A stretch of 64,000 nucleotides of DNA from Flavobacterium daejeonense DSM 17708 (GCF_000425425.1 NZ_AUDK01000011.1:62001-126000); one strand, 5' to 3'; counted from the first letter of the stretch, positions 8,139 through 17,316 are shown. Notes: generated by a model from the sequence alone, not told the origin. Program-made: numbers and translations.

Positions 8139-8384
8139 ATGGATGTTTCAGTTATAGCAATAGGAAACTCAAAAGGAATAAGATTATCAAAAACTTTACT
8201 TGAAAAATACAATATCACAGATAAAGTGGAGCTTATTTTAGAAAAAGGTTATATCATTTTAAAACCAAAATCAAAACCCAGAACTGGTTGGGATAAATCA
8301 TTTAAAAAAATGCATGAAAATAGCGATGATAAATTGCTGATTGATGATGTATTTGAAGACGAAAATCTTGAAGAATGGATTTAA
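8139..8384 (+). CDS. MazE-like antitoxin (AbrB/SpoVT swapped-hairpin)
   Basis: An 81-residue protein. The N-terminal 45 residues form an AbrB/MazE DNA-binding motif (VIAIGNSKGIRLSKTLLEKYNI...VELILEKGYIILKP); the acidic C-terminus (DDKLLIDDVFEDENLEEWI) is the usual toxin-neutralising tail. It overlaps the next gene by 10 bp, the classic antitoxin-toxin arrangement with translational coupling. Antitoxins of this type bind their own promoter. TAGCCTTG at 8109-8116 is a one-mismatch -7 element 22 bp upstream of the start. Confidence 0.9.
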   Translation: MDVSVIAIGNSKGIRLSKTLLEKYNITDKVELILEKGYIILKPKSKPRTGWDKSFKKMHENSDDKLLIDDVFEDENLEEWI

Positions 8385-8698
8385 AGCAATATCAAATCGT
8401 TCTGGTAAATCTCGATCCAACAATTGGAAGCAAAATGAAGAAAACGCGTCCAAGCGTTATAATTTCGCCAAACGAAATGAATAAGTATTTGCAGACAATT
8501 GTCATCGCACCTATGACCAGTAGTTCCAAAACTTATCCAACCAGGGTTGAAATCAATCCCGAGAAGAAAAAAGGCTGGATAGTTTTAGATCAAATCAGAA
8601 CGATTGACAGGCAAAGAATAATTAAAATACTGGGAAATTTGACTGAAAAAGAAATCACAAAAGTCAAAGAAACTTTAAGAGAAACATTTGTTAACTGA
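8375..8698 (+). CDS. MazF/PemK family endoribonuclease toxin
   Basis: A 107-residue protein with the family signatures YQIVLVNLDPTIGSKMKKTRPSVIISPNEMN (the PxxGxExxKxRP-type start) and VLDQIRTIDRQRI near residue 75. MazF/PemK toxins cut RNA at short sequence motifs and are held inactive by the co-encoded antitoxin. Length and both motifs are normal, so it is probably functional. The pair sits between two repeat elements (7959-8037 and 8711-8860) next to a broken methyltransferase, a typical accessory pocket. Confidence 0.92.
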   Translation: MDLKQYQIVLVNLDPTIGSKMKKTRPSVIISPNEMNKYLQTIVIAPMTSSSKTYPTRVEINPEKKKGWIVLDQIRTIDRQRIIKILGNLTEKEITKVKETLRETFVN

Positions 8699-8710
8699 CA
8701 ACACCTTGAA

Positions 8711-8860
8711 ACAGCTCGCTCCTATGGAGCTTTCTTTACATCGATTCTTTTTTTCTACAAACATTTCACTCTTAACGGAGTTAGTCAAAGTCCCATCGGG
8801 ACTTTCTGTTTATAGAAATAGAGGGTTTTTCGGGTTTTTAGCTCCGTAGGAGCGACCTGT
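8711..8860. repeat. MITE-like element with 21-bp terminal inverted repeats
   Basis: The ends 8711-8731 and 8840-8860 (ACAGCTCGCTCCTATGGAGCT; the right end inverted is ACAGGTCGCTCCTACGGAGCT) pair with two mismatches. Inside, AAAGTCCCATCGGGACTTT forms a further hairpin near 8789-8807. The whole 150-bp unit has no coding potential and begins 12 bp after the mazF stop. It looks like a small non-autonomous palindromic element. No second copy occurs in this window. Confidence 0.65.
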
Positions 8861-8962
8861 TATTCTCAATTATTCGATAACAATCCATCAACAAAACCTG
8901 ATTATTTTTTCGAATAATAAAATGGATTCTTAAAATTTAGCTCACTCTATCAAAAATTAACT

Positions 8963-9002
8963 TTTATTTTCTTTTTCTTTCGTTTATTTTCTTTTATATT
9001 TG
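8963..9002 (+). promoter_or_regulatory. Promoter of the sugar locus with a 20-bp-spaced direct repeat
   Basis: TATATTTG at 8995-9002 is a perfect Bacteroidota -7 element, 34 bp before the regulator ATG. Directly upstream, TTTATTTTCTTT occurs twice, at 8963-8974 and 8983-8994, exactly two helical turns apart. A tandem site overlapping the core promoter is a reasonable operator for the DeoR-type protein encoded next. The rest of the 8861-9036 spacer shows nothing else. Confidence 0.55.
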
Positions 9003-9036
9003 TTTTTCACTAACACAAAAAAACAATACATAAAAA

Positions 9037-9798
9037 ATGTTACCGAATCAACGAAGAGAAAAAATACTCGATTTATTAAAAGAAGACGGTTTTGCTAAGG
9101 TTATCGATTTAGCGCGTTTATTCAAAGTTACTGAAGTTACCATCCGTCAGGACCTTGAAAAATTAGAAAGTGAGGGGCTAATTTTAAAAGAACACGGAGG
9201 AGCAAGCATCAAAAACGTTGAAGATCAGGTAAGAAGCTTTTCGCTTCAGCGTCAGGAAAATTTAGAACAAAAATCGGCAATCGCTCAAAAATGTCTGGAA
9301 TTTATTGAAAACGGAGACACCATCATTCTGGATTCCGGTTCGACAACCACTGAAATTGCAAAAAAACTTAAAGGAAACAAGCAATTAACAGTAATTACCA
9401 ATGCGTTAAACATTGCTTTACTGTTAGGTACCGACCCTGACATTGAAGTGATTATGACAGGAGGCGAATTCAAACCGCCTACATTATCCTTAACCGGTCA
9501 AAAAGCCGCCGACTTCTTCAAAGGCTTAAATGTGCAAAAATTATTTTTGGCTACAGCGGGAATATCACTTAAATCAGGACTTACCTACCCAAGTATCAGC
9601 GATTTAGTAGTAAAAAAAGCCATGATTGAAGCAGCCGAGGTCACTTATTTGGTAGCCGACAGCACTAAAATTGGCAAAAGTGCTTTAGCCAGTTTGGGTG
9701 CCTTATCCCTAATTGATTACATCATTACCGATGGTAACATCGAAGAAAAACACAAAGAAGTATTCAGAGACAATGAAATAGAAGTCATTGTTTCCTGA
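9037..9798 (+). CDS. DeoR family transcriptional regulator of the sugar locus
   Basis: A 253-residue protein. The N-terminal DeoR winged helix-turn-helix (about 4-58) starts RREKILDLLKEDGFAKVIDLARLFKVTEVTIRQDLEKLESEG. The C-terminal DeoRC sensor domain (about 75-232) has the sugar-phosphate binding signatures DSGSTTTEIAKKL, VITNALNIA and ADSTKIGKSA. DeoR proteins usually repress the adjacent catabolic genes until a phosphorylated sugar intermediate binds. It is the first gene of the same-strand cluster, 50 bp before the isomerase, and probably autoregulates through the direct repeats at its promoter. Confidence 0.92.
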   Translation: MLPNQRREKILDLLKEDGFAKVIDLARLFKVTEVTIRQDLEKLESEGLILKEHGGASIKNVEDQVRSFSLQRQENLEQKSAIAQKCLEFIENGDTIILDSGSTTTEIAKKLKGNKQLTVITNALNIALLLGTDPDIEVIMTGGEFKPPTLSLTGQKAADFFKGLNVQKLFLATAGISLKSGLTYPSISDLVVKKAMIEAAEVTYLVADSTKIGKSALASLGALSLIDYIITDGNIEEKHKEVFRDNEIEVIVS

Positions 9799-9848
9799 TT
9801 GAAATAAAAACAAAAAAATTAAAAAATAAAACTAAAGAATTCATAAAA

Positions 9849-11252
9849 ATGGCAACATCAACATTAGGAGTAATTATAGGAAACAGAGATTTTTTCCCGG
9901 ACAGTTTAGTAGAAAAAGCGAGAATTGAAATCATTGAAGTGTTTGAAAAATTAAACATCAAACCTATTTTATTAGACAGCAACGCTACCAAACTGGGCGG
10001 TGTCGAAACCTATAAAGAAGCACAAAAATGCGCGGATTTATTCAAAAAACACCAGGAAGAAATTATGGGAGTACTGGTGTTGCTTCCTAATTTCGGAGAC
10101 GAAAAAGGTGTTGCCGACACTTTGAAATTAGCCAATTTAAATGTTCCGGTTTTAATTCAGGCCTATCCGGATGAATTGACTAAAATGAACGTAGTCAACC
10201 GTCGTGATTCCTGGTGTGGAAAAATTTCGGTTTGCAACAACTTATACCAGTACGGTATCAAATACTCATTGACAAGCCAGCATGTCATGAGCCCTTCTGA
10301 CCCAATTTTCCAAAAAGACTTATTGGATTTCACTGCCGTTTGTCGTGTGGTAAAAGGGATGCGTAATGTTCGCATCGGTGCAATCGGCGCCAGACCGGGT
10401 GCTTTTAACACCGTTCGTTATTCTGAAAAAATATTACAAAGACACGGTATCAGCGTAACCACTTTCGACTTATCTGAAATCTTAGGAAAAGCCAATAAAT
10501 TAACCGCTGAGGACGCCAAAGTAAAAGCACATTTAGAATCCATCAATGCCTACGTGGCTCAGGGCAAAACTCCAAACGAGGCGATGATTCAAATTGCCAA
10601 ACTGGATGTGGTTTTAAAAGAATACATGGAAGAATACGCCCTTGATGCTACTGCTATCCAATGTTGGACTTCTTTACAGCAAAATTACGGTTGTAACGTA
10701 TGTACCAGCATGAGTATCATGAGCGAAAACATGTTGCCAAGTGCCTGCGAAGTGGACGTAACAGGAACTTTGAGTATGTATGCGATGCAATTGGCTTCGG
10801 GGTCGCCAAGTGCTTTGGTGGACTGGAACAACAACTACGCCAACGATCCTGAAAAATGTGTGCTTTTCCACTGTGGCAACTGGGCAAAATCTTTCTTGCC
10901 GGATATTCAATTGAGTAATGCACCAATTTTAGGAACTTCTGTTGGGGTTGAAAACACTTATGGGGCTTTGGACGGAAGAACGCCAGCCATGCCATTAACT
11001 TATGGCCGCATCAGTACCGATGACCCAAAAGGAATTATCAAAGTGTACATTGGCGAAGGCGAATTGACCAACGACGAACTCAATACTTTTGGTAACCGAG
11101 CCGTAGCTCAAATTCCTGATTTACAAGGATTAATGCAATACGTTTGCAAAAACGGTTTCGAACACCACGTAGTAATGAATGCTTCCAAAACAGCTGCCAT
11201 TCTGGAAGAAGCACTAGGAAACTACATGGGTTGGGAAGTTTACAAACACTAA
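9849..11252 (+). CDS. L-fucose/D-arabinose isomerase family sugar isomerase
   Basis: A 467-residue member of the FucI-like isomerase superfamily. Recognisable segments are the N-terminal domain (LGVIIGNRDFFPDSLV), the central VNRRDSWCGKISVCNNLYQYGIKY, the metal-binding stretch around ACEVDVTGTLSMYAMQLASG (about 301-320), and FHCGNWAKSF plus the late His-rich end. Members interconvert aldoses and ketoses using Mn2+. Substrate is not predictable from sequence: candidates include D-arabinose/D-ribulose or another pentose. It is followed by split transketolase genes, an ABC importer and a kinase, so it probably performs the first catabolic step. Confidence 0.85.
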   Translation: MATSTLGVIIGNRDFFPDSLVEKARIEIIEVFEKLNIKPILLDSNATKLGGVETYKEAQKCADLFKKHQEEIMGVLVLLPNFGDEKGVADTLKLANLNVPVLIQAYPDELTKMNVVNRRDSWCGKISVCNNLYQYGIKYSLTSQHVMSPSDPIFQKDLLDFTAVCRVVKGMRNVRIGAIGARPGAFNTVRYSEKILQRHGISVTTFDLSEILGKANKLTAEDAKVKAHLESINAYVAQGKTPNEAMIQIAKLDVVLKEYMEEYALDATAIQCWTSLQQNYGCNVCTSMSIMSENMLPSACEVDVTGTLSMYAMQLASGSPSALVDWNNNYANDPEKCVLFHCGNWAKSFLPDIQLSNAPILGTSVGVENTYGALDGRTPAMPLTYGRISTDDPKGIIKVYIGEGELTNDELNTFGNRAVAQIPDLQGLMQYVCKNGFEHHVVMNASKTAAILEEALGNYMGWEVYKH

Positions 11253-11263
11253 AAACAATCAAC

Positions 11264-12100
11264 ATGCATATAGCTGAATTACAACGAAAATCCCTTGAGA
11301 ACAGAAAAAAAGTGCTCAAATACATCTATAATGCGAAAGCGGGTCATACAGGAGGAAGTTTGTCTATTTTAGATATTCTGAATGTATTGTACAACGATGT
11401 GATGAATGTTTCTCCGGAAAATTTTCACTCGAACGACAGAGACCGATTCATACAAAGTAAAGGTCATAGCGTCGAAGCTTTGTATGTGGTTTTGGCCGAC
11501 AAAGGATTCTTTCCTGAGAAAGATTTATTGACATTGTGCCAATATAACTCTCCTTACATTGGGCATCCTACCAAATCCATCCCGGGAATTGAACAAAACA
11601 CCGGCGGATTAGGACATGGTTTGCCTATTTGTGCCGGAACAGCATTAGCTGCCAAAAAAGACAATTCTCCGGTAAAAGTTTTCACCATTTTAGGGGATGG
11701 TGAAATGGCAGAAGGTTCCAATTGGGAAGCGATGATGTTTGCAGCTCATTACAATCTGGATAACCTTTGCGCGATTTTAGATTACAACAAACTCCAAATT
11801 ACCGCAGCCAATGAAGATGTATTAGGTTTAGAACCTATCGATAAAAAACTGGAATCCTTTGGCTGGGCCGTAAAACATGTAGACGGACATAATATTGAAA
11901 AACTCTCTCAAACCCTGAAAGGACTGCCATTGGAAAAAGGAAAACCAAGCTTTATCATAGCGCATACCACCAAAGGAAAAGGAATCAGCTATATGGAAAA
12001 TGTCCTGAAATGGCACCACGGCGTACCTTCGGAAGAGCAATACCAACTGGCTATGGATGAATTAGACAAGCAATTACAAGAACTTGAAACTAAGGAATAA
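11264..12100 (+). CDS. Transketolase, N-terminal (TPP-binding) subunit
   Basis: A 278-residue split transketolase subunit. The ATG at 11264 (MHIAELQRKS) is preferred to longer in-frame starts, which would run back through the end of the isomerase gene. TPP/Mg binding is seen in GDGEMAEGSNWEA (GDGE 144-147, Asn153), with the substrate and cofactor histidines in AGHTGGSLS (His28) and SKGHS (His68). Together with the next gene it makes one full transketolase, which moves two-carbon units between sugar phosphates. It lies 11 bp after the isomerase. Confidence 0.93.
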   Translation: MHIAELQRKSLENRKKVLKYIYNAKAGHTGGSLSILDILNVLYNDVMNVSPENFHSNDRDRFIQSKGHSVEALYVVLADKGFFPEKDLLTLCQYNSPYIGHPTKSIPGIEQNTGGLGHGLPICAGTALAAKKDNSPVKVFTILGDGEMAEGSNWEAMMFAAHYNLDNLCAILDYNKLQITAANEDVLGLEPIDKKLESFGWAVKHVDGHNIEKLSQTLKGLPLEKGKPSFIIAHTTKGKGISYMENVLKWHHGVPSEEQYQLAMDELDKQLQELETKE

Positions 12101-13059
12101 TGGAAGAAACAAAAACAACTGCAACAGCTAATTTAGAAGTTTTTTCAGAAGTACTTCAAAATTTAGCTGCCAGCGATAAAGATATAATGGTCGTAACTAG
12201 CGATTCTCGTGGCTCGGGAAAACTAGTGCCTTTTGGTCAAAAATATCCGGAACAAATTGTAGAAGTGGGTATTGCCGAGCAAAATCTGGTAGGTGTTGCC
12301 ACCGGATTAGCCAGCATGGGCAAAAAGGCCTTTGCGGTCTCCCCTGCCTGCTTCCTGACCGCCAGAGCTTTGGAACAAATAAAAAACGACGTCGCTTATT
12401 CAGACAATCCGGTAAAATTAATAGGAATCAGTGCCGGAGTGAGCTACGGAGCTTTGGGAACTACCCACCACAGTTTGCACGATTATGCGGTTTTGAGAGC
12501 TATAAATAACATCACTGTTGTGGCTCCTGCCGATAATTTTGAAACCGCCGAAGCCATTAAAGCAGCCGCCGAAATGAAAAGTCCGGTTTACCTGCGTTTC
12601 GGTAAAAAAACCATGCCGGTAAACCTAAGTTCCAATACGACAGATTTCAAAATCGGGAAAGGACGCGTTATTCAGGAAGGAACTGATTTAACTTTTGTGG
12701 CTACCGGAGAAGCCGTTTTACCTTGTGTAGAAGCTGCTAAATTATTGAAAAAAGAACACAATATTTCCTGTAAAATTGTGAGTATTCATACAATAAAACC
12801 ATTAGATAACGAACTTTTATTAGCTTCAGCAGCCAACGGAAAACCAATTATTACCGTTGAAGAACATTCCATTTACGGCGGTTTAGGCGAAGCTGTGGCT
12901 TCTTTATTGTTCCAAAATGGTTTTAGCAATAAATTTAAAATTGTAGGCTTACCGGACGACCACACGGTTTCGGGTTCACAAATTGAAATATTCAACCATT
13001 ATGGTATCTCAGCTGAAGGATTAAAAAACACCGCGTTAAACATAATAAAACGTGATTAA
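12100..13059 (+). CDS. Transketolase, C-terminal (pyrimidine-binding) subunit
   Basis: A 319-residue partner of the preceding subunit. It has the transketolase pyrimidine domain (about 10-175), with the catalytic glutamate Glu60 in VGIAEQNLVG, and the C-terminal transketolase domain (about 190-310), including EEHSIYGGLGEAV. Its ATG overlaps the stop of the N-terminal gene by one base (taATG), so the two are translationally coupled and should be made in equal amounts. The fact that they sit in a sugar-import cluster suggests a pathway-dedicated enzyme rather than the housekeeping one. Confidence 0.93.
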   Translation: MEETKTTATANLEVFSEVLQNLAASDKDIMVVTSDSRGSGKLVPFGQKYPEQIVEVGIAEQNLVGVATGLASMGKKAFAVSPACFLTARALEQIKNDVAYSDNPVKLIGISAGVSYGALGTTHHSLHDYAVLRAINNITVVAPADNFETAEAIKAAAEMKSPVYLRFGKKTMPVNLSSNTTDFKIGKGRVIQEGTDLTFVATGEAVLPCVEAAKLLKKEHNISCKIVSIHTIKPLDNELLLASAANGKPIITVEEHSIYGGLGEAVASLLFQNGFSNKFKIVGLPDDHTVSGSQIEIFNHYGISAEGLKNTALNIIKRD

Positions 13060-13072
13060 AATTAGTAAAAAC

Positions 13073-13222
13073 GTCAGTTCGAGTATTTTTTGTGTAGTGC
13101 AACGGAACAAAAAATGTCCCGATAGCTATCGGGACGAGAACCGTTTTTAATGACATTTTTCTTGTTCTCGATACTATTTTCTTCCCTACGCTTTCCTTCG
13201 GAAAAAAATCACTCGAACTGAC
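13073..13222. repeat. 150-bp MITE-like palindromic element, copy A (inverted)
   Basis: Terminal inverted repeats GTCAGTTCGAGT (13073-13084) and ACTCGAACTGAC (13211-13222) enclose a CCCGATAGCTATCGGG hairpin, the phrase GGAACAAAAAATG and GAGAACCGTTTTTAATGACATTTTTCTT-like sequence. Copies B (23737-23886) and C (59032-59189) carry the same parts in the opposite orientation. It interrupts the spacer between the transketolase and binding-protein genes, which leaves open whether the operon is read through here. Confidence 0.85.
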
Positions 13223-13309
13223 AAAAATGATCATCAAAAACAAATTGCTACAAAAGTATAAACCAATATTAACCAACCAAGACCATTGAAAACCAATAAA
13301 AAGTTAGCT

Positions 13310-14230
13310 ATGAAAATAAAACAGCTTTCGCTGCTCCTCCTGACTTTGATTTTAGTGTTTGGCTGTTCTTCAAAAGACAAAAACGAAAAACCTAAAATAG
13401 CAGTTGTAGTATCTACTCTCAACAATCCCTGGTTTGTAATGCTGGCCGAATCGGCAGCAAAAAATGCTGAAAAATTAGGCTATGAAGCCAAAATATTTGA
13501 TTCGCAAAACAATCCGGCGGTAGAATCAGACAATTTTGAAAATTTGATTTCCTCAGGTTACGATGCCATTTTATTGAACCCAACCGATTCTGACGGTTCT
13601 ATTTCGAATGTTCTGAAAGCCAAAACGGCCGGAATCCCGGTTTTTTGTATGGATCGTGAAATCAATGCCGATGATGCGGCTACCAGCCAAATTCTTTCGG
13701 ACAATTATTCTGGCTGTGTTTCTATCGGAATTGAGTTTGTGAAAGAATTGAAAGAAAAAGGAAATTATGTGGAAATACTAGGCTTAGTGGGCGACAACAA
13801 CACCTGGGCACGTTCGGGCGGATTTCATTCAGTGGTGGATAAATTCCCAAATTTGAAAATGGTAGCACAACAAAGTGGCAATTTCGACCGTAACAAAGCC
13901 ATGGAAGTATTAGAAACTATCATGCAGGCTAATCCGGACATTGATGCCGTTTTTTGTGGCAACGATGCCATGGCTATGGGCGCTTTCCAGGCCTTACAGG
14001 CAGCCGGAAAAGCGTATAAAGTTAAAATTTTCGGTTTTGACGGAGCCAGCGATGTCATTGAAAAAATCCGTGAAAAGAAAATTGTAGCTACCGGCATGCA
14101 ATTCCCGAAAGTAATGGCCGAAACAGCAGCACAATATGCCGATGAATACTTTAAAGGAAGACGCATTTTTCCGCAAAGAGTTCCGGTTGAAGTTGAGTTG
14201 GTCAACGCGTCAAACATTAAAGACTATTAA
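13310..14230 (+). CDS. Sugar ABC transporter substrate-binding lipoprotein (RbsB-like)
   Basis: A 306-residue protein. I chose the ATG at 13310 over an upstream in-frame TTG at 13286 because it gives a compact signal peptide, [19 protein letters not shown], with the lipobox Cys at residue 19. The mature part is a periplasmic binding protein of the ribose/galactose class ([35 protein letters not shown]). In Bacteroidota it would be a periplasm-facing lipoprotein delivering sugar to the permease encoded downstream. RbsABC-type importers are uncommon in this phylum, where SusCD and permeases dominate. Confidence 0.92.
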   Translation: MKIKQLSLLLLTLILVFGCSSKDKNEKPKIAVVVSTLNNPWFVMLAESAAKNAEKLGYEAKIFDSQNNPAVESDNFENLISSGYDAILLNPTDSDGSISNVLKAKTAGIPVFCMDREINADDAATSQILSDNYSGCVSIGIEFVKELKEKGNYVEILGLVGDNNTWARSGGFHSVVDKFPNLKMVAQQSGNFDRNKAMEVLETIMQANPDIDAVFCGNDAMAMGAFQALQAAGKAYKVKIFGFDGASDVIEKIREKKIVATGMQFPKVMAETAAQYADEYFKGRRIFPQRVPVEVELVNASNIKDY

Positions 14231-14232
14231 GC

Positions 14233-14847
14233 ATGAAAAAAAAGTATGTAATTCTTTTAGTTCTTTTACTGCTGGCAGTTTTGGGCTATAATTCGGTTTA
14301 TTTCAAAAAATTAAGCGATGTTAAAAACGCTAACAAAGAAGATTTTAATTTCAAGGCTTACGCCGATTCCATTTATTACAAAGGCATTTTAAAAAGCAAA
14401 AAAAATATTGCCCTGACGGATTTAATAGCCATGGTACAAAGCAATCCGGAAACAGCTTTCAAAAAATACGGAAACCGTTTGGGAATAGGAAATTCAGCTT
14501 ATTTTATGATTCAGAGTACCGGAAAAATCATCGACATCAAAGACGGATTGTACACCATTGCTGATGCAAAAAACGGCGTGATTTATATTGATACCAAATA
14601 CATTTTCGGAAACGCCATCCGTGATGCTTCCGGTTTGGTAAAACTAACCGATTTTAAAACCAATGCGCAGTTTAACAAAGTTTCCGAATCCATAAATGAT
14701 ATCATCCGAAACGAGGTCATCCCGAATGAAATCAAAAAAGTAGGCATTGGCGACAGTGTTTCCTTTTCGGGAGCCATCAAACTGAGCAAAAAACAAAGTT
14801 TATTCAAAGACATTACCGTAATTCCATCTCAAATAAAACGTCAGTAA
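14233..14847 (+). CDS. DUF2291 family protein of the sugar importer operon
   Basis: A 204-residue protein with one N-terminal membrane anchor or signal (KKKYVILLVLLLLAVLGYNSVYF) and a predicted periplasmic beta-rich remainder. The repeated D-I-I-R-N-E-V-I-P and GIGDSVSFSGAIKL segments fit DUF2291, a family typically found next to RbsABC-type sugar transporters; its function is not known to me. It starts 2 bp after the binding-protein gene and ends 1 bp before the ATPase gene, so it is certainly co-translated with the importer and may be an accessory subunit. Confidence 0.8.
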   Translation: MKKKYVILLVLLLLAVLGYNSVYFKKLSDVKNANKEDFNFKAYADSIYYKGILKSKKNIALTDLIAMVQSNPETAFKKYGNRLGIGNSAYFMIQSTGKIIDIKDGLYTIADAKNGVIYIDTKYIFGNAIRDASGLVKLTDFKTNAQFNKVSESINDIIRNEVIPNEIKKVGIGDSVSFSGAIKLSKKQSLFKDITVIPSQIKRQ

Positions 14848-14848
14848 G

Positions 14849-16339
14849 TTGTTAGAAGCAGTTAATATATCCAAAGAATTCCCGGGCGTAAAAGTGCTGA
14901 ATCAGGTAAATTTTAAATTTTACCCGGCTCAGGTGAACGCTATTTTAGGAGAAAACGGTGCGGGTAAATCGACGCTGTTAAAAATCCTTACCGGCGAATA
15001 TACCGAATACGAAGGCGAAATTAAATTAGACGGAGAAACCGTTCGCTTTTCAAATATCAAAGAAGCACAAAATGCCGGAATTGCTATTATTCATCAGGAA
15101 TTAAACCTGATTCCGGAATTGAATGTAACCCAAAACTTATTTTTAGGAAGAGAAATCAAAACCGCTTTCGGACTTTTGGATACCCCAAAAATGGAAGCCG
15201 AAGCCCAAATTATTTTCGATAAAATACAATTGCACGTCAGCCCGAAAACCTTGGTACAAAAACTAAAAGTGGGCGAACAGCAATTGGTAGAAATTGCCAA
15301 AGCGTTATTGTCCAATGCCGAAATAATTTTGATGGACGAACCTACCTCGGCCCTGAGTGATAAGGAAATTGACAATTTACACCGCATCATCGCCCAGTTA
15401 AAAACCGAAAATAAAACCATCGTGTATATTTCCCATAAAATGGACGAATTGTTCCGCATTGCCGAACGTTACACCGTTTTAAGAGACGGAAATACCATCG
15501 ATGCCGGCGAAATGAAAGCCACTACCGAACAGGATTTGATTCGGAAAATGGTAGGTCGTGAAGTGCTTATCGAAAAGAAAACTTCCGAAAACCATTTTGA
15601 AGATGCTATTTTAAAAGTAAATAACCTCAACCTCATCAATCCGAATAATAAAAGTCGAAAATTACTTCAGGACATTTCTTTTGAATTAAAAAAAGGAGAA
15701 ATTCTGGGGATTTTTGGTCTGATGGGCGCCGGAAGAACGGAACTCTTGGAAACTATTTTTGGGATGCATCCTGCCAACAGCGAATTTGATATCGAAATTA
15801 ATGGCTGCCAAAGCATTCATAAAAAACCAAAAAGCGCTATCGAAAACGGACTGGCTTTTGTAACCGAAGACCGCAAAACCGAAGGTTTGGTTTTAGGAAT
15901 GGATATTTCGTCCAATATCAGCCTGACGAATTTAAAGGCTTTAGGACTTTTGAACAATACAAAAGATAAGGCTTCCGCCAAAGATTATATTGAAAAACTA
16001 CGCATTAAAACACCTTCCGAAACGCAATTGTGCCAAAACCTGAGCGGCGGAAACCAGCAAAAAGTAGTTTTGGCAAAATGGCTCGCAACCAATCCGCAAA
16101 TTTTAATGATGGATGAGCCAACACGCGGTATTGATATTAATGCCAAAAACGAAATTTACAATCTGATAAAAGAGCTCGCAGCCAACCAAATGAGTATTCT
16201 TTTAGTTTCCTCTGAAATTCCCGAAATCCTCGCGCTTTCGGATCGGATTTTAGTCATGGCCGAAGGAAAAATCAAAGCTTCCTATTTAGCCGCAGAAGCC
16301 AACGAAGACAAATTATTAAAATCAGCCTTACCTGAATAA
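14849..16339 (+). CDS. Sugar ABC transporter ATP-binding protein (RbsA-like, two ATPase domains)
   Basis: A 496-residue duplicated ABC ATPase. The first domain has Walker A GENGAGKST (34-42), a diverged signature VGEQQLVEIAKAL, and Walker B IILMDEPTSAL. The second has the degenerate Walker A typical of RbsA/XylG (GLMGAGRTELLE), with LSGGNQQKVVLAKWL and ILMMDEPTRGID. It energises pentose-type importers from the cytoplasmic side. The start codon is TTG at 14849; no in-frame ATG lies near and the first residues MLEAVNISKEFPGV fit the family. The TTG and tight spacing suggest translational coupling to the DUF2291 gene. Confidence 0.93.
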   Translation: MLEAVNISKEFPGVKVLNQVNFKFYPAQVNAILGENGAGKSTLLKILTGEYTEYEGEIKLDGETVRFSNIKEAQNAGIAIIHQELNLIPELNVTQNLFLGREIKTAFGLLDTPKMEAEAQIIFDKIQLHVSPKTLVQKLKVGEQQLVEIAKALLSNAEIILMDEPTSALSDKEIDNLHRIIAQLKTENKTIVYISHKMDELFRIAERYTVLRDGNTIDAGEMKATTEQDLIRKMVGREVLIEKKTSENHFEDAILKVNNLNLINPNNKSRKLLQDISFELKKGEILGIFGLMGAGRTELLETIFGMHPANSEFDIEINGCQSIHKKPKSAIENGLAFVTEDRKTEGLVLGMDISSNISLTNLKALGLLNNTKDKASAKDYIEKLRIKTPSETQLCQNLSGGNQQKVVLAKWLATNPQILMMDEPTRGIDINAKNEIYNLIKELAANQMSILLVSSEIPEILALSDRILVMAEGKIKASYLAAEANEDKLLKSALPE

Positions 16340-16341
16340 TT

Positions 16342-17316
16342 ATGAACATAGCTATTAACCACCCGATTATCAAAAAATCGCAATCATTGATTGCCTTATT
16401 TCTCCTGTGTTTATTCATTAGTCTGCTTTCAGACAAATTCATGACCAGCACCAATCTTTGGAATGTCTTGCGACAAATTTCTGTGAATGTGTGCATTTCG
16501 GTCGGAATGACTTTAGTGGTTTTGATGGCCGGAATTGACTTATCCGTAGGTTCGGTTTTAGGACTTTCGGCAGCCGTTTGTGCCGGTTTATTAAAAAGCG
16601 GACTTTCCTTTGAATCCTTAGATTTATTTGTAGGATTTACGGTTTTAGGCGCTATTTTGGCCGCCATGCTTATCGGTATGCTGCTGGGTTTATTCAATGG
16701 CTGGGTCATTACCAAATTTGCCATTCCGCCCTTTGTCGCAACCTTGGCAATGCTTACCATTGCCCGCGGTTTGACCATGTTATATACCGAAGGAATTCCG
16801 ATTTCAAACTTAGGTCCAAAATTCGAATTTATCGGTTCAGGCTGGATTTTAGGCATTCCTGTTCCGGTTTGGATTTCGCTGATTATAGTTTTAATTGTGG
16901 TCTTTCTAACCAATAAAACCGCTTTCGGACGCTATATTTATGCTATTGGTGGAAATGAAAAAGCCGCTTTTTTATCGGGAATTAATATCAATAAAATCAA
17001 ACTGGCAGTTTACGGAATTGCCGGAATGATGGCAGCTGTTGGCGGAGTTTTGGTTACTTCCAGATTAAACTCGGCCCAACCTAATGCCGGTATGAGTTAC
17101 GAACTGGATTCTATCGCAGCGGTAGTTATCGGAGGGACTTCCCTTTCCGGCGGTGTAGGAACCGTTACCGGAACTGTTATTGGTGCCATCATCATCGGAG
17201 TCCTGAACAACGGATTGGTTTTACTGGATGTTTCGCCTTTTTGGCAACAGGTTGTAAAAGGTATCGTAATTTTATTAGCGGTGATTATTGATAAAATGAA
17301 TCAGAAAAATAAGTAA
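16342..17316 (+). CDS. Sugar ABC transporter permease (RbsC-like)
   Basis: A 324-residue integral membrane protein with about eight to ten hydrophobic helices and the branched-chain/ribose permease signatures MTLVVLMAGIDLSVGSVLGLSAAV and GGTSLSGGVGTVTGTVIGA. It forms the homodimeric membrane channel for the importer. It begins 2 bp after the ATPase stop. Downstream, a 216-bp spacer with two palindromes separates it from the kinase gene. Confidence 0.94.
   Translation: MNIAINHPIIKKSQSLIALFLLCLFISLLSDKFMTSTNLWNVLRQISVNVCISVGMTLVVLMAGIDLSVGSVLGLSAAVCAGLLKSGLSFESLDLFVGFTVLGAILAAMLIGMLLGLFNGWVITKFAIPPFVATLAMLTIARGLTMLYTEGIPISNLGPKFEFIGSGWILGIPVPVWISLIIVLIVVFLTNKTAFGRYIYAIGGNEKAAFLSGININKIKLAVYGIAGMMAAVGGVLVTSRLNSAQPNAGMSYELDSIAAVVIGGTSLSGGVGTVTGTVIGAIIIGVLNNGLVLLDVSPFWQQVVKGIVILLAVIIDKMNQKNK

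Noticed and set aside
10674..10995. Two overlapping leftward open frames inside the isomerase gene
   Set aside because: They overlap each other and a well-supported enzyme gene, with odd composition and no start signals.
13825..14217. A 130-codon leftward frame within the binding-protein gene
   Set aside because: Antisense shadow of a conserved periplasmic binding protein; no recognisable protein features.
16272..16913. A 213-codon open frame antisense to the permease gene
   Set aside because: It runs opposite to a clear RbsC permease, has a low-complexity composition and no domain; it is a frame shadow.
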